A stretch of DNA of 64,000 bases from Erwinia typographi (GTDB lineage Bacteria; Pseudomonadota; Gammaproteobacteria; Enterobacterales; Enterobacteriaceae): NCBI RefSeq assembly GCF_000773975.1, contig NZ_JRUQ01000041.1, positions 98,280 through 162,279 on the forward strand. The letters are read 5' to 3'. Shown piece by piece: positions 36,009 to 44,605 of this stretch. Positions within the stretch are counted from its first letter, which is position 1; the number at the start of each line of letters is the position of its first letter. Under the pieces are notes generated by a model, which was given only the letters and a program-made list of their open reading frames with translations, was not told where the DNA came from and did no database searches. The translations under genes were made by a program, and so were the position numbers.

Positions 36009-36143
36009 GTGAAGCAGTTCAGCCTGAGGGAAGCCGATATCAGCAAGAGTCGCAAGGCTGGCTTTACCGGTTATCAGTATATTCGCGATGGCTTTAACGC
36101 GCTGTTTGCCAGGCTGAAAGCTGAACGACTGATTGCTTTCTGA
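36009..36143 (+). pseudogene. Possible 3' remnant of an SDR-family gene
   Basis: An open stretch of 44 codons ending in TGA reads ...KSRKAGFTGYQYIRDGFNAL...LKAERLIAF. It resembles the C-terminal end of NAD(P)-binding SDR/epimerase proteins (pattern R.AGF.GY.D.FDALF..L..E.LIP). No upstream part of such a gene is present, so this may be a deletion relic. The similarity is from memory and could be chance. Confidence 0.3.
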
Positions 36144-36145
36144 TT

Positions 36146-36667
36146 TCAGGCGGCGCTGCGCGCGGAGTACTCCGTGCGCAGTAAGCCGTAAAAAGCGCTG
36201 TCCCAACGCTCCTCGCCCACCGCTACGCACGCACGCCTTACCCCTTCACGGACAAACCCTAGCTTTTCATAGGTCCTGACTGCTGCGCCGTTAAATGGAT
36301 AAACCTGAAGCTCAATTCGTTCGATCGGCGGCTGGCGGAAGGCGTTATCAATCAGCCGCTGTAGCATCTGCTCAGCCAGCCCCTGGCCGCGCATCTGCGG
36401 ATTAACCACCACCCGGCACAGGCAGGCGAGATGGTTATCCCAGTCAAAGCCTAACTGCGCCACGGCAACCTGCTGTCCCTCTTGTCGCGCGGTAAACGTC
36501 AGCAGGGTGGCGGGCTGCTGGCTGGCGGAATTCAGCAGCGTAGCAAGAAAGCCGTCGGTGAGCGGCCAGGCTACGCCGGGACCCGCCCACTGAACCACCG
36601 CCTGCTGAGAAGGAAACCAGCTTCTCAGCACCGTCGTATCCCGCTCATCAAAAAAAGTCAGCTGCAT
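36146..36667 (-). CDS. GNAT family N-acetyltransferase
   Basis: 173-residue acetyltransferase fold. The acetyl-CoA binding motif A is CLCRVVVNPQMRGQGLAEQMLQRLIDNAF (R/QxxGxG/A as RGQGLA, about 95-100), followed by motif B IERIELQVYPFNGAAVRTYEKLGFV. The N-terminus (LTFFDERDTTVLRSWF) resembles proteins acting on small amines or peptide N-termini, but the substrate is unknown. It ends 3 bases from the relic on the opposite strand and has its own promoter region of about 250 bases (36668-36916) shared with the divergent YciO-family gene. No partner gene gives a hint of role. Confidence 0.85.
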   Translation of the reverse strand: MQLTFFDERDTTVLRSWFPSQQAVVQWAGPGVAWPLTDGFLATLLNSASQQPATLLTFTARQEGQQVAVAQLGFDWDNHLACLCRVVVNPQMRGQGLAEQMLQRLIDNAFRQPPIERIELQVYPFNGAAVRTYEKLGFVREGVRRACVAVGEERWDSAFYGLLRTEYSARSAA

Positions 36668-36916
36668 AGTCGCTCCCGCTTAATGGCACAAAAATGAGTG
36701 GGCCAGCCGCCGGTAAAGTTCGCCGGGCGGGCCAATTTCGCAACAATTGTTTCATTATGGGAACAATGATGGCTTTATGTGCTTTATTGTTGCGCTGAGG
36801 GACGGTTAGCGTCAGGATGTTTGCAACAGGCCAGCCAGGGGCCAGCGAGCGAAAGCTGTGCTACCTTGAAGCGCTGACCGACTCAATTTAACCCTCTGAG
36901 AAAGACAGGTGCGACC

Positions 36917-37696
36917 ATGAGCAATAAGACTATCCACTGGAACGGCGGCTTACAGCCAGAAGCGGTAAACATTCTGTCCGCTGACGGCGGCATGATCGTC
37001 TGCCCGACTAAAGTCGGCTACATCATCATGACCTCTGACGCTAAAGGCCTGGAGCGCAAGTTTGATGCCAAGCAGCGTAACCGTAACAAGCCTGGCGTGG
37101 TGCTGTGTGGTTCCCTGGCGCAGTTGAAAGAGCTGGCGCAGCTGAACCCGGAAATCGAATCGCTGTATCAGCAGCACTGGGATCAGGACGTACTGTTAGG
37201 CTGTATCCTGCCGTGGAAAGAAGAAGCGGTAGCCCGCATCCCGGAAGACGGTTCTAAAGAGCTGATGATGGATCGCCGTCAGACCAGCTGCTTCGTGATC
37301 AAGTTTGGCGTGCCCGGCGAAAACCTGGCGAAAGAGCTGTGGGAAAATCACGGTAAATTCTCCTTCGCCAGCTCGGCTAACCCGTCAGGCAAGGGCAACC
37401 GTGGCCTGGTGGAAGGCATCGGCGAGCGGATTGAATCGCAGGCTGACCTGATTATCGAAGCCAACGACTATGTGAAATCTATCCAGCCGAACGAGTCTGA
37501 GAAGACCCGCTACGAGCAGGGCGTGATGGTGGCGATGGTGGACGAGCAGGGCAAGCTGGTTCCTGAGCAGAAAGGCGAACGCAATATCACGCCTTGCCCG
37601 GTGCTGATCCGTAAAGGTCTGGACGTGGATAAAATTATGTCGATGCTGTCCGACACCTTCACCACCTGGGATTACCGTCACGGTAACTACTACTAA
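36917..37696 (+). CDS. YciO/YrdC/Sua5 family protein
   Basis: 259-residue protein with the YrdC-like fold, which in Sua5/TsaC makes threonylcarbamoyl-AMP for tRNA t6A modification. Visible features are the phosphate/nucleotide-binding N-terminal part ILSADGGMIVCPTKVGYIIM, the basic KFDAKQRNRNKPGVVLC (matching the KxR..SxxK-type site), and the SSANPSGKGN segment characteristic of the family. E. coli has TsaC and YciO; this is a third, longer type with a C-terminal extension ending in TTWDYRHGNYY. It is probably an RNA-binding or carbamoyl-transfer enzyme, with role unknown. Good Shine-Dalgarno and a terminator mark it as a single unit. Confidence 0.85.
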   Translation: MSNKTIHWNGGLQPEAVNILSADGGMIVCPTKVGYIIMTSDAKGLERKFDAKQRNRNKPGVVLCGSLAQLKELAQLNPEIESLYQQHWDQDVLLGCILPWKEEAVARIPEDGSKELMMDRRQTSCFVIKFGVPGENLAKELWENHGKFSFASSANPSGKGNRGLVEGIGERIESQADLIIEANDYVKSIQPNESEKTRYEQGVMVAMVDEQGKLVPEQKGERNITPCPVLIRKGLDVDKIMSMLSDTFTTWDYRHGNYY

Positions 37697-37706
37697 GCAT
37701 GACGAG

Positions 37707-37731
37707 GGGCGGAACGCGGTTTCCGCCCTTT
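37707..37731. terminator. Terminator between YciO-family and LysR genes
   Basis: 8-bp stem GGGCGGAA/TTCCGCCC with a 6-base loop followed by TTTATTATTG, between convergent genes. Confidence 0.85.
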
Positions 37732-37732
37732 A

Positions 37733-38626
37733 TTATTGTTGCAGCGCCTTCTGCAAATCCTCAATAAATACCCTGATGCGCGGTGAAATAAGACTGCCGT
37801 CTTTGGTCAGGGCCCACGAACGATAGACTTCCATCTCCCATTCCGGCAGCACCCGGCTTAATTTCCCTTCTTTCACGGCTTCCTGCGCGATGTATTCCGG
37901 CAGATAAGCGATACCGGTCTGCGCCATTGCTGAATTCATCAGCGCCGTGCTGTTATTGGCGCGAAATCGACTGCGGACCTCAATATCCAGCTTCTGCTTC
38001 TCTTTACGAAACGGCAGGGAAAGAGTGTGCGCCGGGCCACGGAACAGAATGAAGTCATGGCGCGGTAGATCGTCGGGGTGAGCGATCGGCGGAAAGCGTT
38101 GCAGGTAGTCGGGCGCGGCGAACAGGCCCCAGCTGATATCGCTGAGTAACGTACAATGGGCGTGTTCGGGCGGATCGCGGCGGATAACTATTGCCAGGTC
38201 GACGTTATCGTCAACCAGGTTCACCGGCCGATCGGTGAGATCCAGATCGACGCTGACGTGCAGATTTTTCGCCACAAACTGGTTGAGCACCGGCACGATG
38301 CACTGACAGCCAAAGGTGACCGGGGCCACTACGCGCAGGCTGCCGGTAGGCTCTTCATGATACTGGCGAATAAACAGGTCAGCGCTTTTCACCTCGCTGA
38401 TGATGCGGGCGCAGTAGTGATACCAGGTCATGCCGACGTCGGTCACCACGATTTTTCGCGTAGTGCGCTGAAGCAGCCTGGTGCCAAGCCGCACTTCCAG
38501 CGCGGAAATTTCTTTACTGACCGAGGATTTCGAGAGCCCCAACAATTTGGCTGCCTCGGTGTAGCTAAGCGTCTCAACGACTTTGGCGAAGATCACCATT
38601 CCCTGCAGGTTTTCAACGTCGCTCAT
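37733..38626 (-). CDS. LysR family transcriptional regulator
   Basis: 297-residue LysR regulator of the DmlR/AaeR-like branch. N-terminal helix-turn-helix (SYTEAAKLLGLSKSSVSKEISALEVRLGTRLLQRTTR), then a substrate domain with LRVVAPVTFGCQCIVPVLNQF, DLAIVIRRDP and ALMNSAMAQTGIAYLPEYI. The start MSDVENLQGMVIF at 38626 fits the family, better than 38647. It lies 21 bases downstream of the LysE-type exporter on the same strand, so the exporter and regulator are probably co-transcribed; LysR regulators commonly control such exporters. The ligand is unknown. Confidence 0.88.
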   Translation of the reverse strand: MSDVENLQGMVIFAKVVETLSYTEAAKLLGLSKSSVSKEISALEVRLGTRLLQRTTRKIVVTDVGMTWYHYCARIISEVKSADLFIRQYHEEPTGSLRVVAPVTFGCQCIVPVLNQFVAKNLHVSVDLDLTDRPVNLVDDNVDLAIVIRRDPPEHAHCTLLSDISWGLFAAPDYLQRFPPIAHPDDLPRHDFILFRGPAHTLSLPFRKEKQKLDIEVRSRFRANNSTALMNSAMAQTGIAYLPEYIAQEAVKEGKLSRVLPEWEMEVYRSWALTKDGSLISPRIRVFIEDLQKALQQ

Positions 38627-38647
38627 GGTCTGTACGCCTCCCGGCAA

Positions 38648-39277
38648 TTAGCGGGCCGAAACGGCCAGCGCGCTGCCGGCAAAGACGAACAGCATTCCGG
38701 TCGAGCGGTTCAGTATGCGCAGGCGTTTCGGATTGGAAAATACCGGGGAGAGGCGACGTCCGGCGCAGGCATAGGCAAACATCAGGCTGAAGTCGATGGC
38801 TGCCCAGGTGACCGCCAGCGTGGCGAACTGCACCGCATGAGGCTGGCTGGCATCAATAAAATTCGGGAACAGCGCGGCGAAAAACAGCAGGTCTTTAGGA
38901 TTGCTGATCCCTACCATATACCCTTTGCGGAACAGTTTCAGGCGGCTGGGGTGTTCTTCGGTCTGCTCCGGCGTCGCCACGCTTTCGGCATGGCTGTTAT
39001 CGCGCCAGGCGCTGATCCCCAGCCAGATCAGATAAGCGGCGCCGACCACTTTCAGTACGGTAAAAGCGGTAGTGGAGGCGGCGAGGATCGCGCCCAGCCC
39101 CAGTGCAGAAGCGGTCATCAGCGTCAGGGCGGAGAACACGCCACCCAACACGGTAGCCAGCGCGCTGCGGCGGCCGTAGCGTAAGCCGTGGGTCATATTG
39201 ATCAGGGCGGAGGGGCCGGGGATGGCGATCAGCGTGGCAATAATGCCGGTATAGGCCAGCCAGAGGGGCAAATTCAT
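38648..39277 (-). CDS. LysE/RhtB family amino acid exporter
   Basis: 209-residue inner-membrane exporter with about six helices. It starts MNLPLWLAYTGIIATLIAIPGPSALINMTHGLRYGRR, containing the family-defining (I)PGP...N...G.R.G pattern, and carries YLIWLGISAWR and GISNPKDLLFFAALFPNF, also diagnostic. RhtB-type proteins export homoserine, threonine, leucine or similar amino acids when they build up. It is the promoter-proximal gene of a two-gene unit with the LysR regulator. A terminator for the upstream MFS gene separates it from that gene. Confidence 0.92.
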   Translation of the reverse strand: MNLPLWLAYTGIIATLIAIPGPSALINMTHGLRYGRRSALATVLGGVFSALTLMTASALGLGAILAASTTAFTVLKVVGAAYLIWLGISAWRDNSHAESVATPEQTEEHPSRLKLFRKGYMVGISNPKDLLFFAALFPNFIDASQPHAVQFATLAVTWAAIDFSLMFAYACAGRRLSPVFSNPKRLRILNRSTGMLFVFAGSALAVSAR

Positions 39278-39400
39278 CGTGATGTTCCTTCAAAGGCAAA
39301 TTCTCTGCCTGGAAAGGTGTGCAGGCTGGGGAATAGTCCGGGTGTAGTATGCGCGATAGCTTAATGGTTGAGCTGGGGGAAGTAAATCGTCAGCGAGACA

Positions 39401-39430
39401 GAAAAGCCGGGCGGAGGCTCAGCTCCGCCC
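39401..39430 (-). terminator. Terminator of the YnfM-like gene
   Basis: On the minus strand GGGCGGAG-CTGAGC-CTCCGCCC followed by GGCTTTTCTG, just past the MFS stop. Confidence 0.85.
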
Positions 39431-39435
39431 AGGCC

Positions 39436-40737
39436 TTAGCGAACTTTCTTCACCAGAACCGGGATCTTACGCAGGTTGTTGGCAAGGTACAGACCGCCGA
39501 TCAGCATCACTGCCACAAAGGCCGAAACGCCCATCCAACCCCAGCTGTGCCAGAACACGCCGCCCAGCGTGCCGGCAACGCTGGAGCCGAGATAGTAGAA
39601 GAACAGATAGAGCGAAGAGGCCTGGCCTCTGGCGCGCCGCGCGCGATGGCCCACCCAACTGCTGGCAACCGAGTGGGCGGCAAAGAAACCGGCGGCAAAC
39701 AGCATCAGCCCCGGCAGCACCAGGAACAGCGTGCTGAACTGCGTCGCCAGCAGGCCAGCCAGCATCAGGCTCAGCGAGCCCATCAGCACCACGCCACGAC
39801 CGTATTTCACCGTCATCATCCCGGCGCGCGGCGAGCTGTAGGTGCCGGTCAGGTACACCACGGAGAGCAGGCCGACGATGGTCTGGCTCAGGGAAAACGG
39901 CGCGGCCATAAAGCGATAGCTGACGTAGTTAAACAGGGTAACGAAGCTGCCCATCAGGATAAACCCGACGAGGAACAGCATCGGCAGCCCCATGTCGCGC
40001 CACTGGAACATAAAGTTAACCAGCAGCTTGTGCGGTCGCAGCGAGCTGGGACGAAAGTGTTGGGAAGGCGGCAGCAGACGGAAAAACAGCCCGGCGGCGG
40101 CCAGCGCGAACAGCCCGACGACAAACAGCGAAACGTTCCACGAAAAATGGTCCGCCAGCATTCCGGTGGAGAGCCTGCCGACCAGCCCGCCGATTGAGTT
40201 GCCGCTGATGTACAGCCCCATCGAGAAGGAGAGGAACACCGGATGCAGCTCTTCGCTCAGCCAGGTCATCGCCACGGCCGCCACGCCGCTCAGGGCCAGG
40301 CCGGTCAGCGCGCGCATAGCCAGCACGCCTTGCCAACTGCTCATGGTGGCGCAGAGCAGCGTAAAGCACGCCGCCAGCAATAGCGAAATCGACATGACCG
40401 ATTTACGCCCGACGGCGTCAGACAACGGCCCGGTGACCAGCAGTCCCAGCGCCATCATGGCCGTGGTGACGGAAAGTGACAGGCTGCTCTGGGCTGGCGT
40501 CAGGTGAAAGCTCTGCGAGAACACCGGCAGAATCGGCTGAACGCAATAAAGAACCGCAAAGGTGGACAGTCCAGCACAAAATAGCGCCAGAGTGGCGTGC
40601 ATAAACCGACGTGTTCCACGAGTAATATAGGTTTTATTTATGGAGGCGGTATTATCAAGGGGGGAAACTAAACTGTCATCCTCATCAGAAAGACTTTCCG
40701 AGTGCAACGCTGCGGATTTATTTACTACCGGTGCCAC
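39436..40737 (-). CDS. ynfM: YnfM-like MFS transporter
   Basis: 433-residue major facilitator with 12 helices, strongly resembling E. coli YnfM (an arabinose-efflux-type exporter, possibly of arginine-like substrates). Shared segments are CVQPILPVFSQSFHLTPAQSS, TGPLSDAVGRKSVM (first loop motif), GLYISGNSIGGLVGRL, FVTLFNYVSYR and SAGFFAAHSVASSW-type helix 10-11 sequences. About 40 polar residues precede the first helix. A single gene with its own promoter in the 534-base gap shared with treF. Efflux of a metabolite is likely; the substrate is unproven. Confidence 0.85.
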   Translation of the reverse strand: MAPVVNKSAALHSESLSDEDDSLVSPLDNTASINKTYITRGTRRFMHATLALFCAGLSTFAVLYCVQPILPVFSQSFHLTPAQSSLSLSVTTAMMALGLLVTGPLSDAVGRKSVMSISLLLAACFTLLCATMSSWQGVLAMRALTGLALSGVAAVAMTWLSEELHPVFLSFSMGLYISGNSIGGLVGRLSTGMLADHFSWNVSLFVVGLFALAAAGLFFRLLPPSQHFRPSSLRPHKLLVNFMFQWRDMGLPMLFLVGFILMGSFVTLFNYVSYRFMAAPFSLSQTIVGLLSVVYLTGTYSSPRAGMMTVKYGRGVVLMGSLSLMLAGLLATQFSTLFLVLPGLMLFAAGFFAAHSVASSWVGHRARRARGQASSLYLFFYYLGSSVAGTLGGVFWHSWGWMGVSAFVAVMLIGGLYLANNLRKIPVLVKKVR

Positions 40738-41271
40738 GAGAGTTCCTTAACTATTATTTAACAGATCTGGTTTGCTATCAGATAAACTTATTGATGCCAG
40801 ACGTGGCAAGGGCTGCACGACGATCTGGCCTGCATAGTATTCGACTGTTTAAATATAATGTAAATGGCTGGACCAATTATTTTTTTCATCAGACTAATCC
40901 TGATAAAAAATGTTGACGTCGAACAAAGCGGCATCTGACGGATCTATTTGATTTAAGTCCGCGTCAGCTCTCTTTTTGAGCTATTGCTATGGGATTGCCA
41001 GCCAGTCAGAATGTTCCCCAGCGCTGCCGGTTATTTTAGTTTCATAAGTTTTTGTCTGGTTCTGTCAACTCAGACCGGGCGGTAATACGGCGTGTAAATA
41101 ACCTTGATGAAATAGTCCGTGCCAACGGTGATATTTATTTTTTGACATATTATCTCATGGTCAGTAATGAATTCATTGGGTTGCGTTGTGAGACGAGGGT
41201 ACTATACTGAACCGTTCTTACCAAATTACTGAGTCATCATTGTCGATATCAATTGGCATCTGGAGGTTTTT
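40738..41271. promoter_or_regulatory. Divergent MFS / treF region with RpoS-type promoter
   Basis: 534 non-coding bases. At 41202-41208 CTATACT matches the extended -10 preferred by sigma-S; with TTGCGT at 41181-41186 the spacer to TATACT is 16. It lies about 65 bases before treF translation, and E. coli treF depends partly on RpoS. A Shine-Dalgarno TGGAGG is at 41261-41266. The rest is AT-rich and holds no convincing gene (the 61-codon frame from 40731 is rejected). Confidence 0.6.
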
Positions 41272-42918
41272 ATCACTTTTAACCAAAATAACCTGCTCAT
41301 TGACAATAACCAGACTGACTTTGATACCTATTATCACGACTATGAAGCTGGCCCGGATGCGGTAGTTGAGCCACAACCCGAGCCGATCCGCGGTTTGCCG
41401 GTATCGGACATCCTGACCCCGTCCGATCGCTATCAGGAGCTGTTTGAGGCGGTGCAGACCTCACGGATATTTACCGACAGTAAAACCTTTGCGGACTGCG
41501 CGCCAAAAATCGAACCCGAAAGAATTCTCTACCGCTTCTTTATGCAGCGTGAGCGCGAAGATTTTAATTTGCTGGCCTTCGTGCTGGAGAATTTCGACCT
41601 GCCGCGAGTCCACGACAGCCGCTACGTTTCCGATCCGAATAAAAGCATCAGTGAACATATCGATTCGCTGTGGCCTGTATTAACCCGTAAACCGGAGAAG
41701 CATTCTGAATTCTCTTCTCTGCTGCCGCTGCCTGAGCCTTATGTGGTGCCGGGCGGGCGCTTCGGTGAAACCTACTACTGGGATTCCTACTTCAGCATGT
41801 TGGGCCTGGCCGACAGCGGCCGTACCGATCTGTTGAAAAACATGGCGAATAACTTCGCCTGGATGATCGATACCTATGGACACATTCCTAACGGCAACCG
41901 CACTTACTACCTGAGCCGTTCTCAGCCGCCGGTATTTGCGATGATGGTGGAGCTGTTTGAGAAGGATGGCGTGCACGAAGCGCAGCGCTATCTGCAACAG
42001 CTGAAGCGTGAATATGCATTCTGGATGGATGGTGAAGCGTCTCTGACGCCCAACGAAGCGTACCGCCATGTGGTGATGCTTTCCGACGGGGCGGTCCTGA
42101 ACCGGTACTGGGACGACCGCGATACGCCGCGCGACGAGTCATGGATTGAAGATGTGGAAACGGCCAGGAATTCGGCCCGTCCTTCCAGCGAAGTCTATCG
42201 CGATCTGCGGGCCGGGGCGGCCTCTGGCTGGGACTTTTCTTCACGCTGGCTTAGTGAGCCTGGCCGTCTGGAGAGCATCCAGACCACCAGTATTGTGCCG
42301 GTCGATCTGAACGCATTTCTTTATAAGCTGGAAACGACCATTGCGCGCCTGTCGGCCGGGAAAAACGACCCTGATACCGCCGAACTCTTTCAGCAGAAAG
42401 CGGTGCGCCGTCGTGAGATCCTCGACAAGTATCTCTGGGACGCGGAAGCGAAGCTGTACCGGGATTACAACTGGCGCGAACGTGAAAAGGGCGCGTTTTC
42501 CGCCGCTTCGGTCACGCCGCTGTTCGTGGGTATGGCGAGTCTGGACCAGGCAACCCATACGGCGGCAGCGATCCGCTCGCATCTGCTGGCGCCGGGCGGC
42601 GTGCTGTCTACCGTCGAAGAAACCGGCGAGCAGTGGGATAAGCCCAACGGCTGGGCGCCAATGCAGTGGATGGCTATTAAGGGCTTCAATAACTACGGCG
42701 AAGAGCTGCTGGCGAAAGAGATTGCCGCGCGCTGGCTTCAGGTAGTTGGCGCGACCTACCATCGCCACCACAAGATGGTTGAAAAGTATAATGTTGCCGG
42801 GCGTGCGCCAGTGCTTGCCGGTGGTGGTGAGTATCCGCTACAGGATGGATTTGGCTGGACCAACGGCGTGACGCGCCGGCTGTTAGCCATGTATCCGGAC
42901 GCTGCGCCGCAGCGTTAA
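41272..42918 (+). CDS. treF: Cytoplasmic trehalase TreF, apparent AUC start
   Basis: Glycoside hydrolase family 37 enzyme splitting trehalose into two glucose molecules. Both trehalase signatures are intact: [15 protein letters not shown] and [10 protein letters not shown], plus the C-terminal [22 protein letters not shown] segment. No signal peptide, as in TreF. Similarity to E. coli TreF begins upstream of the first usual start codon (TTG, 41395), for example [22 protein letters not shown]. The frame is open back to 41233 with no ATG, GTG or TTG. The ATC at 41272 lies 5 bases after TGGAGG and gives 548 residues, against 549 in E. coli. A non-standard start is therefore likely. Confidence 0.88.
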   Translation: MTFNQNNLLIDNNQTDFDTYYHDYEAGPDAVVEPQPEPIRGLPVSDILTPSDRYQELFEAVQTSRIFTDSKTFADCAPKIEPERILYRFFMQREREDFNLLAFVLENFDLPRVHDSRYVSDPNKSISEHIDSLWPVLTRKPEKHSEFSSLLPLPEPYVVPGGRFGETYYWDSYFSMLGLADSGRTDLLKNMANNFAWMIDTYGHIPNGNRTYYLSRSQPPVFAMMVELFEKDGVHEAQRYLQQLKREYAFWMDGEASLTPNEAYRHVVMLSDGAVLNRYWDDRDTPRDESWIEDVETARNSARPSSEVYRDLRAGAASGWDFSSRWLSEPGRLESIQTTSIVPVDLNAFLYKLETTIARLSAGKNDPDTAELFQQKAVRRREILDKYLWDAEAKLYRDYNWREREKGAFSAASVTPLFVGMASLDQATHTAAAIRSHLLAPGGVLSTVEETGEQWDKPNGWAPMQWMAIKGFNNYGEELLAKEIAARWLQVVGATYHRHHKMVEKYNVAGRAPVLAGGGEYPLQDGFGWTNGVTRRLLAMYPDAAPQR

Positions 42919-42939
42919 GCCACTTTATCCCGTCATCAG

Positions 42940-42960
42940 GGCCTTCATCATGAAGGCCTT
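42940..42960 (+). terminator. Terminator after treF
   Basis: 8-bp stem GGCCTTCA/TGAAGGCC with a TCA loop, then TTATTTGTT. Confidence 0.85.
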
Positions 42961-43044
42961 ATTTGTTCTATGTCGCGATTTCGCCAGTCACGAGCCTGTT
43001 GTGGGAAAGGGCGGTCATCAGCACAGGCCGCCCTGAAAGATTCA

Positions 43045-43806
43045 TCAGATGCCAAGGCCGCCAGCGACATTAATCACTCCGCCGGTCATATAGCCGCCGT
43101 TGGGCCCTGCCAGGAAACAGACCAGAGCCGAGACTTCTTCGAGTGTCGCGATCCGGCGAATGGGATGGAGATCCAGAAATGCATCGGGAGCAACCGTGCC
43201 GCCGAAGACTTCCGCCATCATGTCGGTCGGCATTGCGCCCGGCAGGACCACATTGACCGTGATGTTGCGCCCGCCCAGGTCGCGCGCGACGCCTTTCGCA
43301 TAGCCGTTGATAGCGGCCTTGGTTCCGACATAATCCGCGACGCCGGGGACCAGGGCATGAGTACCGTTGAGAGAGCCAATAAAGACGATTCGCCCGCCAT
43401 CGGTGAGCACGGGTGCTGCCGCACGGGTGGTGGCTACCGCGCCCATAACGTTAATTTGCCACTGACGGTCGAGAGCGGCGGTGTTGAGGGCTGGATCGTC
43501 AACCGTCTGGCCCTTCACGACGATTGCCGCATTATTCACAAGGATGTCGAGCTTGCCGAAGTGGGCCGTCACTTTCTCGATCAGCGAGCTGGCGGTGGTG
43601 GTGTCCGCCTGATCGCTCTGGATCGCGAGTGCCCGGATGCCGCTGGCCTTCAGTTTTTCGACCATGGCTTCGGCCTTCTCAGTAGACGCCACATAGCTGA
43701 TTGCGACGTCAGCCCCTTCTTCCGCAAGCGCTTGAGCAATGGCCGCGCCAAGTCCACGCGACCCGCCGGTGACGAGTGCAACCTTGCCCTTCAATGATTT
43801 CTGCAT
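43045..43806 (-). CDS. SDR family oxidoreductase
   Basis: 253-residue classical short-chain dehydrogenase. Cofactor motif TGGSRGLGAAIA at about 13-24, NNAAIV at about 90-95, catalytic serine in FIGSLNG, and the YVGTK tetrad (Tyr-x-x-x-Lys), then the C-terminal GGYMTGGVINVAGGLG. It would reduce or oxidise an alcohol/ketone with NAD(P)H; the substrate is unknown. It is divergent from a TetR regulator with a long palindrome between them, the typical layout of an inducible detoxification pair. Many bacteria carry this SDR/TetR pair as a mobile unit, so transfer is plausible. Confidence 0.9.
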   Translation of the reverse strand: MQKSLKGKVALVTGGSRGLGAAIAQALAEEGADVAISYVASTEKAEAMVEKLKASGIRALAIQSDQADTTTASSLIEKVTAHFGKLDILVNNAAIVVKGQTVDDPALNTAALDRQWQINVMGAVATTRAAAPVLTDGGRIVFIGSLNGTHALVPGVADYVGTKAAINGYAKGVARDLGGRNITVNVVLPGAMPTDMMAEVFGGTVAPDAFLDLHPIRRIATLEEVSALVCFLAGPNGGYMTGGVINVAGGLGI

Positions 43807-43861
43807 GGAAAACCTCTTTGCATAGAGTGAAACGCTGCCGCCGGAGAACGACAGTGCGCTG

Positions 43862-43900
43862 ATAACATAACGATGGTTACGATAATGATCGTTATGTTAT
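43862..43900. promoter_or_regulatory. TetR operator palindrome
   Basis: ATAACATAACGAT at 43862-43874 and its exact reverse complement at 43888-43900, with 13 bases between (containing GTTACGAT, a third related half-site). It lies between the divergent SDR and TetR genes and probably binds one or two TetR dimers to shut off both promoters. Confidence 0.8.
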
Positions 43901-43954
43901 TATGTCAAGAGATTATGCAATCACCATTGCGGCAAACGAGGCGAGGTTAAACAG

Positions 43955-44557
43955 GTGGGACGTCATCGGGAATTTGATATAGACAAAGCGCTTGAAGCGG
44001 CGCTGCGGGTTTTCTGGCGCAAGGGCTATGAAGGCGCTTCCTACACCGACCTGACTGAGGCTACTGGTGTAGAACGGCCCGCCCTCTATTCCGCATTTGG
44101 CAACAAGGAAGCCCTTTTCCGTCGGGCTCTCGATCGCTACTACGCTCACTATCTGGATTTTTTTCCGGCAGCACTGGAGCAGCCGACCTCGCGAGATGTG
44201 GTAACCCATATGCTGCGTGGCGCGGCCGAACTGCACACCCGTTACCCGGATTGCACGGGATGTCTCGGCGTCCACGGTGCGCTGGCGGGGGCGGACGATG
44301 CTGAACCTGTCAGGCGCGCCATGATTGAGGCGCGTGCGAATGGAGAAGCATCGCTGCGCGAGCGCCTCAATCGGGCAAAACAGCAGAGAGATCTACCGGA
44401 AACGGCCAACTGCGAGGTGTTGGCTGCCTACGTGTGCGCGGTGCTCCACGGGATGGCTATTCAGGCCAGGGCCGGTTTCAGTCGGGAAATGCTGGAGGCC
44501 GTTGCCGATCAAGCGATCTCCACCTGGCCAGCCAGCACTTCCGGAAAATCGCGCTAA
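43955..44557 (+). CDS. TetR family repressor of the SDR gene
   Basis: 200-residue TetR/AcrR regulator starting at GTG with a strong Shine-Dalgarno (GAGGCGAGG, 43938-43946). It begins MGRHREFDIDKALEAALRVFW, then the helix-turn-helix YTDLTEATGVERPALYSAFGNKEALF. The C-terminal part has a TDCTGCLGVHGALA-like segment seen in the YxaF/AefR-type branch (HYPDCTGCLG), with two cysteines close together (CTGC). Those cysteines could make it thiol-reactive, which is an inference. It should repress the divergent SDR gene, and itself, through the 39-base palindrome. Confidence 0.9.
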   Translation: MGRHREFDIDKALEAALRVFWRKGYEGASYTDLTEATGVERPALYSAFGNKEALFRRALDRYYAHYLDFFPAALEQPTSRDVVTHMLRGAAELHTRYPDCTGCLGVHGALAGADDAEPVRRAMIEARANGEASLRERLNRAKQQRDLPETANCEVLAAYVCAVLHGMAIQARAGFSREMLEAVADQAISTWPASTSGKSR

Positions 44558-44605
44558 CCCTGGCAAACTTACGCCAGGGTTAGCGCAACAGCGCGCCCCT
44601 GCAAA

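Noticed and set aside
38156..39184. Plus-strand ORF of 342 codons opposite the LysR and LysE genes
   Set aside because: Gly/Gln/His-rich translation typical of an antisense shadow; the minus-strand genes are clear family members.
39349..40197. Plus-strand ORF of 282 codons opposite the YnfM-like gene
   Set aside because: Low-complexity His/Gln/Arg-rich composition expected from the complement of a membrane protein.
40731..40916. Small ORF upstream of treF
   Set aside because: No ribosome site, similarity or codon bias; lies in the AT-rich promoter gap and overlaps the start of the opposing MFS gene.
41395..42918. treF starting at the TTG codon 41395
   Set aside because: It would remove about 41 residues that align with E. 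coli TreF and has no Shine-Dalgarno at the right distance.
43045..44557. Transposon or integron carrying the SDR/TetR pair
   Set aside because: No terminal repeats, target duplications or transposase in or around the pair.
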